Of a stretch of 64,000 bases of DNA, positions 50,977 to 59,188 are shown in pieces (within the stretch, counting starts at the first letter, position 1; every line of letters starts with the position of its first letter). The stretch comes from Allomesorhizobium camelthorni (lineage in GTDB: Bacteria; Pseudomonadota; Alphaproteobacteria; Rhizobiales; Rhizobiaceae): NCBI RefSeq assembly GCF_011045125.1, contig NZ_JAAKZF010000002.1, forward strand, positions 62,001-126,000, given 5' to 3'. A program made the translations under genes and the position numbers. The notes beneath the pieces were generated by a model, which searched no databases, was not told the origin of the DNA, and was given only the letters and a program-made list of their open reading frames with translations.

Positions 50977-51951
50977 TCACCCCCGCGCCATCCGCGCCTC
51001 GCGGCCGCCACGGCGGCGTCCGCCATTGGCTCCGCCTTCGCCGGGCGCGTTGACCGCCACCGGCGCGGCGACGGGGTGGCCGCCTTCGGCCGGCTTGTAG
51101 TCCTTGTAAGTCTTGATCCAGGTCATGCAGTCCCGGTCCGTGCCGTTGAGCACGTTGGCGGCGCGCACGGCCTCCATTTCCTGCGGGCGAACGGGGTTCA
51201 TGATGGCGGAGGTCATACCGGCGCCGATCACCATCGGGATGAAGCCGGCATTGATGCCGTGGCGGTGCGGCAGGCCGAACGAGATGTTCGACAGGCCGCA
51301 AGTCGTGTTGACCTTGAGTTCCTCCCGAAGCCGCCGCAGCAGCGCGAATACCTGCCGGCCGGCGTCGCCGAGCGCGCCGATCGGCATGACCAGCGGGTCG
51401 ACGACCACGTCATGTGCCGGAATGCCGAAATCGGCGCAGCGCTCGACGATCTTCTTCGCCACCGCGAAGCGCACGTCAGGATCCATGGAAATTCCGGTCT
51501 CGTCGTTGGAAATGGCGACGACCGGAACATTGTATTTCTTGATCAGGGGCAAGATCGCCTCGAGCTTCTCCTCCTCGCCGGTCACGGAATTGACCAGCGG
51601 GCGGCCCTTGGCGACCTTCAGCGCCGCCTCGATTGCTGCGGTCACAGAACTGTCGATCGAGAGCGGCAGGTCGACCAGGTTCTGCACGATCTCCAGCGTC
51701 TGCACCAAAAGCGCCGGCTCGGTCGCATTCGGGTCGACGGCGGTCACGCCGGCGTTGACGTCAAGCATCGTCGCGCCGCATGCCGCCTGCTCCAGAGCGT
51801 CCTTGACGACGGTCTCGAAATTGCCCGCGATCATTTCTGCGGCAAGCTTCTTGCGGCCCGTCGGATTAATGCGTTCGCCGATCACGCAGAAGGGCTGATC
51901 GAAGCCGATGATGATTTCTCGGGTTGCCGAGGCAACGATCGTACGGGTCAT
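50977..51951 (-). CDS. Methyltetrahydrofolate:corrinoid methyltransferase, MtrH/AcsE-like
   Basis: A 324-residue TIM-barrel protein of the pterin-binding (DHPS-like) family. CVIGERINPTGRKKLAAEM (about residue 25) and ATMLDVNAG (about 65), plus DPLVMPIG and NISFGLP match AcsE, MtrH and MeTr. It would move a methyl group between the corrinoid protein and THF; in a demethylation pathway the flow is towards THF. Start ATG 51951 has a perfect GGAGGATC ribosome site. A 22-bp palindrome lies directly upstream (51966-51987). A C-terminal basic Gly/Arg-rich tail of about 25 residues is unusual. Confidence 0.87.
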   Translation of the reverse strand: MTRTIVASATREIIIGFDQPFCVIGERINPTGRKKLAAEMIAGNFETVVKDALEQAACGATMLDVNAGVTAVDPNATEPALLVQTLEIVQNLVDLPLSIDSSVTAAIEAALKVAKGRPLVNSVTGEEEKLEAILPLIKKYNVPVVAISNDETGISMDPDVRFAVAKKIVERCADFGIPAHDVVVDPLVMPIGALGDAGRQVFALLRRLREELKVNTTCGLSNISFGLPHRHGINAGFIPMVIGAGMTSAIMNPVRPQEMEAVRAANVLNGTDRDCMTWIKTYKDYKPAEGGHPVAAPVAVNAPGEGGANGGRRRGGREARMARG

Positions 51952-51965
51952 GTGATCCTCCAAAA

Positions 51966-51987
51966 GATATAAAGACTTCTTTATATC
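51966..51987. promoter_or_regulatory. 22-bp perfect palindrome, ArsR/SahR-like operator
   Basis: Arms GATATAAAGA (51966-51975) and TCTTTATATC (51978-51987) separated by CT. It lies 15 nt before the methyl-THF transferase start and in the 77-nt gap after metF-like. It is AT-rich in a GC-rich genome and its ATAAAG-TCTTTAT form resembles, as far as I remember, SahR sites of methionine-cycle genes in alphaproteobacteria. No ArsR gene is in the window. Confidence 0.6.
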
Positions 51988-52028
51988 GTTATCTATTTCG
52001 ATTCAAGCCAATGGCGATCTTTCCGCGC

Positions 52029-53120
52029 TCAATGCGCGGTTTTCACCAAGTCCGATTGTGTCTCGACGATCTCGTCGTGCAGGATATGGTCAAGACGGTC
52101 GGCGACCATCTGGTCGTCGCGGCGGATTTCACGCTTCCATGGTTGGCGGCCCTTCAGCACGCCCGATTCATCCACGATCTCGGCGACATACTCTTCCTGC
52201 CGGTAGGCCATGACATGGATACCCGAGACGCCCGGTATCTCCTTGACCTCGTTGATGATGTCGATGGCGAGCTGCTTGCCTTCCTTCTTCTGGTCCTGGG
52301 CGCCTTCGAGGCGGGTGATGATCGCGTCGGGGATGTGGATGCCCGGCACGTTGGAGCGGATCCATTTTGCGGTCTTGGCGGAGGCCAGCGGCCCGACGCC
52401 GCACAGGACGAAGCACTGTTCGGTATAGCCGAGATCGCGCGCCTTCTGCATGAAGGTCCGGAACATCGGCACGTCGAAGCAGTACTGGCTCTGCACGAAC
52501 TGCGCGCCGGCGGCGATCTTCTTGCCCAGCCGGTAGGGGCGGAAATCATAGGGCGGCGCGAACGGGTTGATTGCGGCGCCGAGAAAGACCTGCGGCGGCG
52601 TGGTCAACTTGCGCCCGGAAAGGAATTTGCCGTTGTCGCGCATGATGCGGATGGTCTCGAGCAGCGACATGCAGTCGAGGTCGAACACCGGCTTCGCGCC
52701 CGGCTGGTCGCCGGCCTGCACACCATCGCCAGTCAGGCACAGCATGTTGGCGACGCCCATGGCCGCGCCGCCGAGCACGTCGCCCTGGATGGCGATGCGG
52801 TTCTTGTCGCGGCAGGCGATCTGCATGATAGGCGCGTAGCCCATGCGGGTCAGCAGCGCGCAGATGCCGACCGACGACATGTGGCAGTTGGCGCCGGAGG
52901 CATCGACGGCGTTGATGGCGTCCACCCAGCCGTCGAAAACCTTGGCGCGGTTGTAGACGTCCTCGGGATCGGCGCTGTCCGGCGGGTTGAGTTCGGTCGT
53001 GACGGCGAATTCGCCGCGCCGCAGCACCCGCTCCAGCCGGCCGCGCGAGGAGTGGCCGGGCTGAGGGTCGAGCGGCAGATCGATGCCGTCCGGGTGTTCA
53101 TCGCGCTGGCGGCCCGTCAT
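52029..53120 (-). CDS. Methylenetetrahydrofolate reductase, MetF-like
   Basis: A 363-residue TIM-barrel protein of the MTHFR family. FAVTTELNPPDSADPEDVYNRA is the start, CRDKNRIAIQGDVLGGAAMGVANMLCLTGDG the FAD region, FVQSQYCFD and the later CGVGPLASAKTAKWIRSNVPG complete it. It is longer and less like the housekeeping MetF, and it is paired with MetV, as in acetogens. In this setting it probably oxidises methyl-THF to methylene-THF. ATG 53120 overlaps the MetV stop by ATGA. A longer in-frame start up to 53579 reads as a frame shadow of MetV and is rejected. Confidence 0.85.
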   Translation of the reverse strand: MTGRQRDEHPDGIDLPLDPQPGHSSRGRLERVLRRGEFAVTTELNPPDSADPEDVYNRAKVFDGWVDAINAVDASGANCHMSSVGICALLTRMGYAPIMQIACRDKNRIAIQGDVLGGAAMGVANMLCLTGDGVQAGDQPGAKPVFDLDCMSLLETIRIMRDNGKFLSGRKLTTPPQVFLGAAINPFAPPYDFRPYRLGKKIAAGAQFVQSQYCFDVPMFRTFMQKARDLGYTEQCFVLCGVGPLASAKTAKWIRSNVPGIHIPDAIITRLEGAQDQKKEGKQLAIDIINEVKEIPGVSGIHVMAYRQEEYVAEIVDESGVLKGRQPWKREIRRDDQMVADRLDHILHDEIVETQSDLVKTAH

Positions 53121-53767
53121 GCCGACACCTGCGCCTTCGCCGCTTCGCGCGCTGCCGCGGTCTGCGCGGTGACGCGCAGCCACGCGGACGTTTCGCGCAA
53201 CGACTGATCGACCGGCTTCTGCACATTGAGGATCGCGTCGCCATGAACCATGTTGCGCGACCCCTCCCAGGCCTTGACCCAGACACAGGGCATATCCGGC
53301 TCGACTTCGCAATTGCCATTGGCGCGCACGCCGCCGCAGGGGCCGTTGCGCAACTGCTTGGGGCAGTTCATCGGGCACGACATGCCGGTCGAGGAAAGAA
53401 CGCACTGGCCGCACATGCGGCAGTCGAACATGAAGCCTTTCACGCGCTTTTCCACGAACGTGACGGGAGCTTCGACGCGGCCGTAGCCGATTCTGTTCCA
53501 CAGCGGATGCAGCATCAGGAAGATGTCGGCGAAGCGGGCGTAAAACCATTCCAGCGCTCTGCTGTGGCGCACCGCCCACAGCCGCACCGAATAGGAGCGC
53601 TGCACGCGCCGCTGCGGCGACACGTCGGCCGGCTTGTAGGCGGTCTTGGGCGCCGTACGGCTGACCACCGTGGCCTGGGTCACGCCGCCGGAAGCTGCCG
53701 GCGGCACGACTTGTACGCCGTTGGCCGGCCCGGCGGCCGTGGTGGAAATCGGCTGGGTGTCAGACAT
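53117..53767 (-). CDS. MetV-like methylenetetrahydrofolate reductase C-terminal-domain protein (cysteine-rich)
   Basis: A 216-residue protein with a Pro/Ala/Thr-rich N-terminus (residues 1-50) and a cysteine-rich domain: DCRMCGQCVLSSTGMSCPMNCPKQLRNGPCGG and NCEVEPDMPCVW, eight or more Cys. This is the PF12225 domain found in MetV of acetogens, which pairs with MetF as the zinc/Fe-S subunit. Full-length Cys set suggests a working metal site. It overlaps MetF by 4 nt and the PF13769 gene by 8 nt. Confidence 0.84.
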   Translation of the reverse strand: MSDTQPISTTAAGPANGVQVVPPAASGGVTQATVVSRTAPKTAYKPADVSPQRRVQRSYSVRLWAVRHSRALEWFYARFADIFLMLHPLWNRIGYGRVEAPVTFVEKRVKGFMFDCRMCGQCVLSSTGMSCPMNCPKQLRNGPCGGVRANGNCEVEPDMPCVWVKAWEGSRNMVHGDAILNVQKPVDQSLRETSAWLRVTAQTAAAREAAKAQVSA

Positions 53768-54062
53768 CTGCCTTGCCGCCTGCCTTGGCGAGAGCGATCA
53801 GTCGCTCCCGGTCATATTGCGCATCGAGGTCGGCAGCCGCCTTTGCCGCTTCCGCTTCGAGGTCGTCGCCGACCGGCACAGGATCGGCCTTGCGCCACTC
53901 GGCCAGATAGGCGTCCGTTTCGGCCGCGCCAGACCGCATCGCCGCCATGTCGATGGCCTCGGTGAAGCGCAGCGGCAGCTCGCGCTTGGCGCTCGTGCGG
54001 CCCTTCTTGACGATGACCTGCGCGGGGATATCGCGCCAGTAGACGATGATCAGGTCGGCCAT
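53760..54062 (-). CDS. PF13769 (virulence factor) family small protein
   Basis: A 100-residue protein beginning MADLIIVYWRDIPAQVIVKKGRTSAKRELPLRFTEAID. The family name comes from plant-pathogen screens and says nothing of the biochemistry. It is the first gene of the metVF operon (overlap of 8 nt with MetV), so it is probably part of the corrinoid/C1 system. The start at 54062 is within a small inverted repeat. Confidence 0.72.
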   Translation of the reverse strand: MADLIIVYWRDIPAQVIVKKGRTSAKRELPLRFTEAIDMAAMRSGAAETDAYLAEWRKADPVPVGDDLEAEAAKAAADLDAQYDRERLIALAKAGGKADV

Positions 54063-54065
54063 TCA

Positions 54066-54086
54066 ACTCACTCGATTTAGGTGAGT
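54066..54086. promoter_or_regulatory. Inverted repeat ACTCAC-N9-GTGAGT at the operon start
   Basis: Perfect 6-bp arms just upstream of ATG 54062. A TGCGAC word occurs at 54147-54152, 85 nt upstream. Possible control site of the metVF operon. Confidence 0.3.
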
Positions 54087-54182
54087 GGAGCATTGCCGCA
54101 AGCGCCATTGCGCTGCTTGTTATGAGACGACGCGCGCGCATTCAAATGCGACGCCTGGAGGTGTTGCAAATGATGCCAGCCG

Positions 54183-54698
54183 TCAGTGCTCGCCTATCCC
54201 GATATGCTTCACTTCCGCCAGACGCAGGATCATCCTGCCAACAGGGTCGAATGGGAGGTCCTGAAAGTCGAAGTTGTCGTAAAATGAGCGCACATCGTCG
54301 CCGAGAGGTTGGGTCACGATGCCTATGCAGCCGATGTCCGCCGACACCCGGAGTGCCGTTCTCAAGACGAAGATCATAAGCGAATGAGCGCAGCCGCGCC
54401 TTTGGTATCGCAAATCGACAGCGAGTTGGCCCAGCAGGATGATGGGGACCGGGTCCGGTTTGTTTCGTTGAGCCCGCTTGGGCAGATATGCGCGTTCAAT
54501 CTGGCCTGCGCTCAACGCGACGTAACCAGCAACGCTGCCAGTTGCTAAGTCGCAGATGACACTCGTGCGCGACGCGCCGTTTTCCTGATTTGACCAAGCG
54601 TGGCGACAAAACCACGCATTGAGGGAGTCGCGACCGCAATCAAAGGCCTCGCGTTCATCTGTCGATGACAGGCTGCGCGGCCGGCTCAATCCTCCCAT
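54183..54698 (-). CDS. GNAT-family acetyltransferase toxin (TacT-like)
   Basis: A 171-residue GNAT protein starting MGGLSRPRSLSSTDEREAFDCGRDSLNAWF, typical of TacT/AtaT toxins. ILLGQLAVDLRYQRRGCAHSLMIFVL is the acetyl-CoA loop (Q/RxxGxA-like, with RRGCAHS). These acetylate aminoacyl-tRNA. It overlaps the DUF1778 antitoxin gene by 13 nt, and antitoxin is first, as usual. It separates the metV operon from the rest. Confidence 0.84.
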   Translation of the reverse strand: MGGLSRPRSLSSTDEREAFDCGRDSLNAWFCRHAWSNQENGASRTSVICDLATGSVAGYVALSAGQIERAYLPKRAQRNKPDPVPIILLGQLAVDLRYQRRGCAHSLMIFVLRTALRVSADIGCIGIVTQPLGDDVRSFYDNFDFQDLPFDPVGRMILRLAEVKHIGIGEH

Positions 54699-54952
54699 AC
54701 AGGCTTCCGGGCCAGTTGTTTTCTGAGCTTCGGCAGGTCTCGGGGCGGAGACCTTACCCAAGCCTCAAACTTCTCCCAGTCCTCGGCTGGTATGGTGATG
54801 ACGCGCCTGTCCATCAGTTCCAGTTCGGCTGCCTCGATCGCCTTGCGGCGGATGAAATCGCTGAGATTGGTGTGCGCGTTCTTGGCTGCGGCCTCAAGGA
54901 GGTCGCGCTCATTGGCGGTCACGCGGACGCTGACTGGTGCGAGGCTGGACAT
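54686..54952 (-). CDS. DUF1778-type antitoxin (TacA-like)
   Basis: An 88-residue RHH antitoxin. SVRVTANERDLLEAAAKNAHTNLSDFIRRKAIEAAE is the ribbon-helix-helix and the C-terminal half binds the toxin. An operator-like repeat lies 21-38 nt upstream. Standard TacAT order. Confidence 0.86.
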   Translation of the reverse strand: MSSLAPVSVRVTANERDLLEAAAKNAHTNLSDFIRRKAIEAAELELMDRRVITIPAEDWEKFEAWVRSPPRDLPKLRKQLARKPVWED

Positions 54953-54973
54953 GGCTTATCCTTCGTATATACC

Positions 54974-54990
54974 GTATGACATTAGCATAC
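54974..54990. promoter_or_regulatory. Operator-like repeat GTATG-N7-CATAC of the tacAT pair
   Basis: Perfect 5-bp arms at 54974-54978 and 54986-54990 in the promoter of the antitoxin gene (start 54952); GTATATAC just downstream adds another palindrome. Expected autoregulatory site. Confidence 0.5.
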
Positions 54991-55011
54991 AACGGCGTTC
55001 GGCGGAACCCA

Positions 55012-55791
55012 CTACCACACGCCCTTCGTCAATCCCGTCCACAGATAGCTCCAAACCGGCGGGTGATACCACTGCCGGGAAGGCAAAGGAGTTTCGACCG
55101 GACGCAGCCTTCCCGTGAGCGCGTCCTCGATTGCCGAAACGCAGATTTCGCGGGAGAGGGCTGCGAGACGCAGCGGGTAGAGCATCAGATTGTCGCCGGG
55201 TTTCGGCCTGCCGCGCGCTTGATAAAGCACTGCGCCGGTATCGACGCCGGCATCGACCAGATGAACGGTTGCTCCGAAATTCTCCGCATCACCGCTCGCC
55301 AGCGCCCAGTAGCCGCCATTCATGCCGCGATATTTCGGGGTGATGCCGGCATGGTAGTTGAGCACCGGGCAGGGCATCGCCGCCAGCGTCTGCCTGGAGA
55401 GCATCCGGCAGCCGGCGAGCAGCACGGCCGCCGGCGCGGCCGTCTCGATCGCCTTCAGCAACGCCGGCGAGTTAGCCGATGGCACCTGGACGACCGCCTG
55501 GCCGGCGCGCGGCGCGGGCTCCAGCCCGTTTTCGGCGATGATCCTTTCCGCGCGGCCGGCAAGGAAGCGCTTGCCGAGCCGGGTCAGGACCATGGTGCCG
55601 ACCTGCCCCGCGACCTGCAGCCAGCCCTGCCTACGGGCTCGCCGCCGCAAAAGTTGCGCCTTTGATTCCGGCGTTTCGAGGATAACCGTCACCGGCCCGA
55701 GCCTGTCGGCAACCGCATTGACGATCGCCCATATATGCGGGCCGCCCTCGGTCACGATGGCGATCGATTGGGATTTCGGATCTCGTTTCAT
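55012..55791 (-). CDS. Formyltransferase-domain protein
   Basis: A 259-residue protein. NYHAGITPKYRGMNGGYWAL and GATVHLVDAGVDTGAVLYQ match the formyl-transferase N-terminal domain (Asn/His and HxxDxxxDxG motifs). A formyl-THF binding site is present, the transfer target is not evident. N-terminal 100 residues are not typical of Fmt or PurN. ArnA/VioF-type sugar formyltransferases are the nearest guess. It is next to exoD-like, so a polysaccharide role is possible; a link to C1 metabolism is also possible. Confidence 0.75.
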   Translation of the reverse strand: MKRDPKSQSIAIVTEGGPHIWAIVNAVADRLGPVTVILETPESKAQLLRRRARRQGWLQVAGQVGTMVLTRLGKRFLAGRAERIIAENGLEPAPRAGQAVVQVPSANSPALLKAIETAAPAAVLLAGCRMLSRQTLAAMPCPVLNYHAGITPKYRGMNGGYWALASGDAENFGATVHLVDAGVDTGAVLYQARGRPKPGDNLMLYPLRLAALSREICVSAIEDALTGRLRPVETPLPSRQWYHPPVWSYLWTGLTKGVW

Positions 55792-55869
55792 TGCGGCGGG
55801 CGATGGTTCTCATGGCAGCCCCGTGGCCGGGGACGATCCGAACTATCGCACCGCAGCCTTACCGCGCGC

Positions 55870-56529
55870 TTAAATCATCCATCCCCAAACCGCCTGCGTC
55901 GCGGCGCCGGCCGCGCCGATGACAAAGACGATGACGGCGATAGACGCCATGGCGACGACGCTGCCGACCGCGAACAGAATGCCGTCGCGCTCCGAAAGCG
56001 CCAGGCCAAGAAGGGTGGTGGCAAAGGCCGGCAGCCAGTTGCCGAGCGGAATGGGCAAGGTCACGATAACCGCCAGCAGGAAGGCGATGGTGCCGATAAT
56101 GCGGTCGCCGCGCTTGCGCCAGAACGGCCAGTAGCGCGGTGTGATGTATCTTTCGAGGCTGACGAGGCGCGGCACCACCCGCTCCATGATCGAGCGGAAC
56201 TGCTCGGCCGGCAGCGATTTGTCGGCGACGAAGCGCGGCAGCCATGCGCGTTTGCTGCCATACATCATCTGCGCCGAGACGATCAGCAGCGGCAGGCCGA
56301 GAATGGCTGATGCGCCGGGTGGTAACGGCAGAAGGTTGAAGGCGGCGAACAACACGAGGAGAGCGGCGAAACTGCGGTCGCCGAGCGCGTCGCGGATCGA
56401 GCCCAGCGTCACCCGGCCGTTGGCGTCGCGCGAAAGCTGCGCGAAAAGCTGGGAAAGCCGGCGCGGCCTGCGCCGCACGGGGGCGCCGTCGATCTGGCCC
56501 GCCTCAAATCCCTTCATTTCTGCTCTCAT
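55870..56529 (-). CDS. ExoD family membrane protein
   Basis: A 219-residue membrane protein of the exopolysaccharide synthesis ExoD family. VTLGSIRDALGDRSFAALLVLFAAFNLLPLPPGASAILGLPLLIVSAQMMYG is the family motif; two long hydrophobic hairpins follow. ExoD affects exopolysaccharide and nodule invasion in Sinorhizobium. ATG 56529 used, 56517 is an alternative. The upstream 196 nt is noncoding. Confidence 0.85.
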   Translation of the reverse strand: MRAEMKGFEAGQIDGAPVRRRPRRLSQLFAQLSRDANGRVTLGSIRDALGDRSFAALLVLFAAFNLLPLPPGASAILGLPLLIVSAQMMYGSKRAWLPRFVADKSLPAEQFRSIMERVVPRLVSLERYITPRYWPFWRKRGDRIIGTIAFLLAVIVTLPIPLGNWLPAFATTLLGLALSERDGILFAVGSVVAMASIAVIVFVIGAAGAATQAVWGWMI

Positions 56530-56725
56530 ACGCCCGTCTCGACCCGAAAAGCCGCAACCCCATGCGGTACCCGACCCCACTTTTGTCGCGCTGGGGTTAA
56601 ACCTTGATGACAATTCCGTAAGCAAGGCCAATTTGAGGTCGGCATACCCGAAATGCACAGTCAGGCGCTTACTAATGCATGGCCTTCGAAAGTGGAATTC
56701 ACTTTCGGAAAGGATCCGTGGGACT

Positions 56726-57301
56726 TTAGCGGCGGAATTCGAGGATATCGAGCTTGGATTCGTAGTACGGCGCCGGAAACTCGATCCGCCATGCCTGCGG
56801 CCCGGTGCGGAAGGCGTAGCCGACCTGGTCGCTTTCGGGGCCGCTTGCATAGGGCTTGGCCGTCGCTCCCGCGACATGGAACGAGCCGAGATAGATCAGC
56901 CGCTTCTCGCCATCATCGAAAAAGCGGCCTTTTGTCCGCTGCGAGCCGCTCACCTTCTCCAGCATCCAGCCGGAGCCGTCGTCCGAAACGCGGCATTTGA
57001 ACCAGCCATAGACGACCAGCTTGGCGAGCCCGCCGGCCTTGATGGTGCGGCATTGCCAGTCGCCGACCATGTCGAAACCCGAAAAAGCAAGCGTCGTGCC
57101 GGCGAGAATATTGTCGAGTTCGGCCACATCGGCCGGCGTGCCGGCCTTTGCCTCCTCCAGCGCATCCTTGCGCGTCGCCTCGTATTTATCGAGCCGCCCC
57201 TTGTCGGCTGGCGTGATCAGCTTCTGCACCTCGCCGTCGGCCAAGGCCTGAGCGGCAGGCAGAGCGAGGAGGGCGGCGAGAAGCCAGGCGTGTATTTTCA
57301 T
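56726..57301 (-). CDS. DUF4893 secreted protein
   Basis: A 191-residue protein with signal peptide (MKIHAWLLAALLALPAAQALA). Mature part: helical ITPADKGRLDKYEATRKDALEEA, then VGDWQCRTIKAGG, WFKCRVSDDGSGW, and a C-terminal beta region. Matches DUF4893 as I recall it. GGAGC ribosome site. Unknown function. It is 55 nt downstream of the DUF1638 gene on the same strand, but signs of a functional link are weak. Confidence 0.75.
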   Translation of the reverse strand: MKIHAWLLAALLALPAAQALADGEVQKLITPADKGRLDKYEATRKDALEEAKAGTPADVAELDNILAGTTLAFSGFDMVGDWQCRTIKAGGLAKLVVYGWFKCRVSDDGSGWMLEKVSGSQRTKGRFFDDGEKRLIYLGSFHVAGATAKPYASGPESDQVGYAFRTGPQAWRIEFPAPYYESKLDILEFRR

Positions 57302-57356
57302 GAAGATGCTCCGGAATTTGCCGCGACCTCTCTCAAGGATTCCGGCGCTTACGTGA

Positions 57357-57989
57357 TCAGGCTTGTACAAGCGAGGCCTTCGCCAGCGACGGCGTCAGGT
57401 CGCCATAGCCGGTGAATCGCCGCTCATAGGTGAGCCCGAGCATTTCGGCGGCTTCTTCCGCGACCTTGTCCAGTTCGGGATTGTCGGTCTGCGCCAGATA
57501 AACCAGCTTCTCGTAATTGCCGAAATAATCCGCGGCGAGTTCGGGATGGCGGTCGAGGCCGAGCGGCTTGATGAAGAACGCCTCGAACTGCCGGCAGAGG
57601 AAATCGGTCATGTAGAAGGCGAGCATGTCGCGGTCGCCGGCGGCCTCGAAGGCGGCGTTGCCCTGGTAGAAGGCGAAGCAATGCGCGCCCTCCATGCGCT
57701 CGACGCCGTGCTTTTCGCAGACCGCATCGAGCATGCCGCCGGTGCCGCAATCGGCGTAGCCGACGAATATGCGGCTGTAGCCTTCCGCCTTCGCCTCGGT
57801 AATCGCCTTGTCCATGGCAGGCGGAATTTTGTCGGGATGATAGTGGAACTCGGCCGGCAGGCAGGTCAGTTCGAGGTGGTCGAGGGCGAGCTGCTCCTTC
57901 ACGGCCAGCACCTCGCGCGCGATCATGCCGCAGGCGATGACCAGCAGCCTTTCGTCCTTGTTTTGTCTGCCTTTGCGCGTGGTCGTCAT
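57357..57989 (-). CDS. DUF1638 protein
   Basis: A 210-residue protein. LLVIACGMIAREVLA near residue 15, YADCGTGGMLD and FMTDFLCRQFEAFFIKPLGLD are typical of DUF1638. This family is found next to corrinoid methyltransferase genes in methanogens and in rhizobia/Rhodobacterales, so a part in corrinoid or methyl transfer is likely, but no reaction is known. Conserved Cys and Asp residues suggest metal binding. ATG 57989; the TTG upstream is not needed. Confidence 0.84.
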   Translation of the reverse strand: MTTTRKGRQNKDERLLVIACGMIAREVLAVKEQLALDHLELTCLPAEFHYHPDKIPPAMDKAITEAKAEGYSRIFVGYADCGTGGMLDAVCEKHGVERMEGAHCFAFYQGNAAFEAAGDRDMLAFYMTDFLCRQFEAFFIKPLGLDRHPELAADYFGNYEKLVYLAQTDNPELDKVAEEAAEMLGLTYERRFTGYGDLTPSLAKASLVQA

Positions 57990-58053
57990 GGAACCACTTC
58001 GGTCCAAATCCGTTCCTGTTGGCTTTATCTAGTCAACGAGGGAGCCACCGTCC

Positions 58054-58203
58054 ATGAAACTGCCGCGCTTTGCACCAATTGCGGCCATCCTGGCTTGCGC
58101 CTTGATAGTATCGGCATGCGCCAACACGATCCGCGGTGTCGGGAGGGATGTCTCCAACACCGCCACCGCTACGGAGCAGGCGGTCGAAGACATCGCCAAC
58201 TGA
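58054..58203 (+). CDS. Entericidin-like small lipoprotein (49 residues)
   Basis: MKLPRFAPIAAILACALIVSAC, then ANTIRGVGRDVSNTATATEQAVEDIAN. LIVSAC is the lipobox with the lipidated Cys at about residue 22; the mature peptide of about 28 residues fits EcnA/EcnB entericidins. GAGGGAG ribosome site. Too short for usual ORF lists. Opposite in direction to its neighbours. Entericidins are stress-linked membrane-active lipoproteins. Confidence 0.8.
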   Translation: MKLPRFAPIAAILACALIVSACANTIRGVGRDVSNTATATEQAVEDIAN

Positions 58204-58235
58204 TTCAGCTGGCCCGTCCTGGACAGCATTTACTC

Positions 58236-58931
<696 letters not shown>

Positions 58932-59022
58932 GTCAGGCTCCTCGCGTCCGCCGGCAATCATTCCGGCGGCCCAGAAATTCGCACCAATACCTATCGTGCA
59001 AGCGCAGCAAATCCATAGCTGA

Positions 59023-59088
59023 TTTGCGACTTCCTGCAAAACGAAAGCGACCGGGGTTTAGGACGTATTTCTTGTCGATTTTGCGACA
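59023..59088. promoter_or_regulatory. Two TTTGCGAC words and a TGTCG-N6-CGACA palindrome in the mttC-mttB gap
   Basis: TTTGCGAC at 59023-59030 and TTTGCGACA at 59080-59088 on the plus strand. The second is part of TGTCG (59073-59077) and CGACA (59084-59088). They lie in the promoter region shared by the corrinoid protein and MttB, and share the word with the GlxA gene operator. Confidence 0.5.
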
Positions 59089-59188
59089 GTGCTTGGCGCT
59101 GGCGGGCCGTTTCGCTAAAGGGTCATGGCTACGATCCGGGCAATGGCGCCATTAGGCGCGGATTGCTTGATTTCTAAGGATGATTTCG

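Noticed and set aside
50182-51972. 596-residue ORF on plus strand
   Set aside because: Shadow of the activator and methyl-THF transferase genes.
53121-53579. N-terminal extension of MetF to 53579
   Set aside because: The extra 153 residues are an alternative frame of MetV; the ATGA overlap at 53120 is the natural start.
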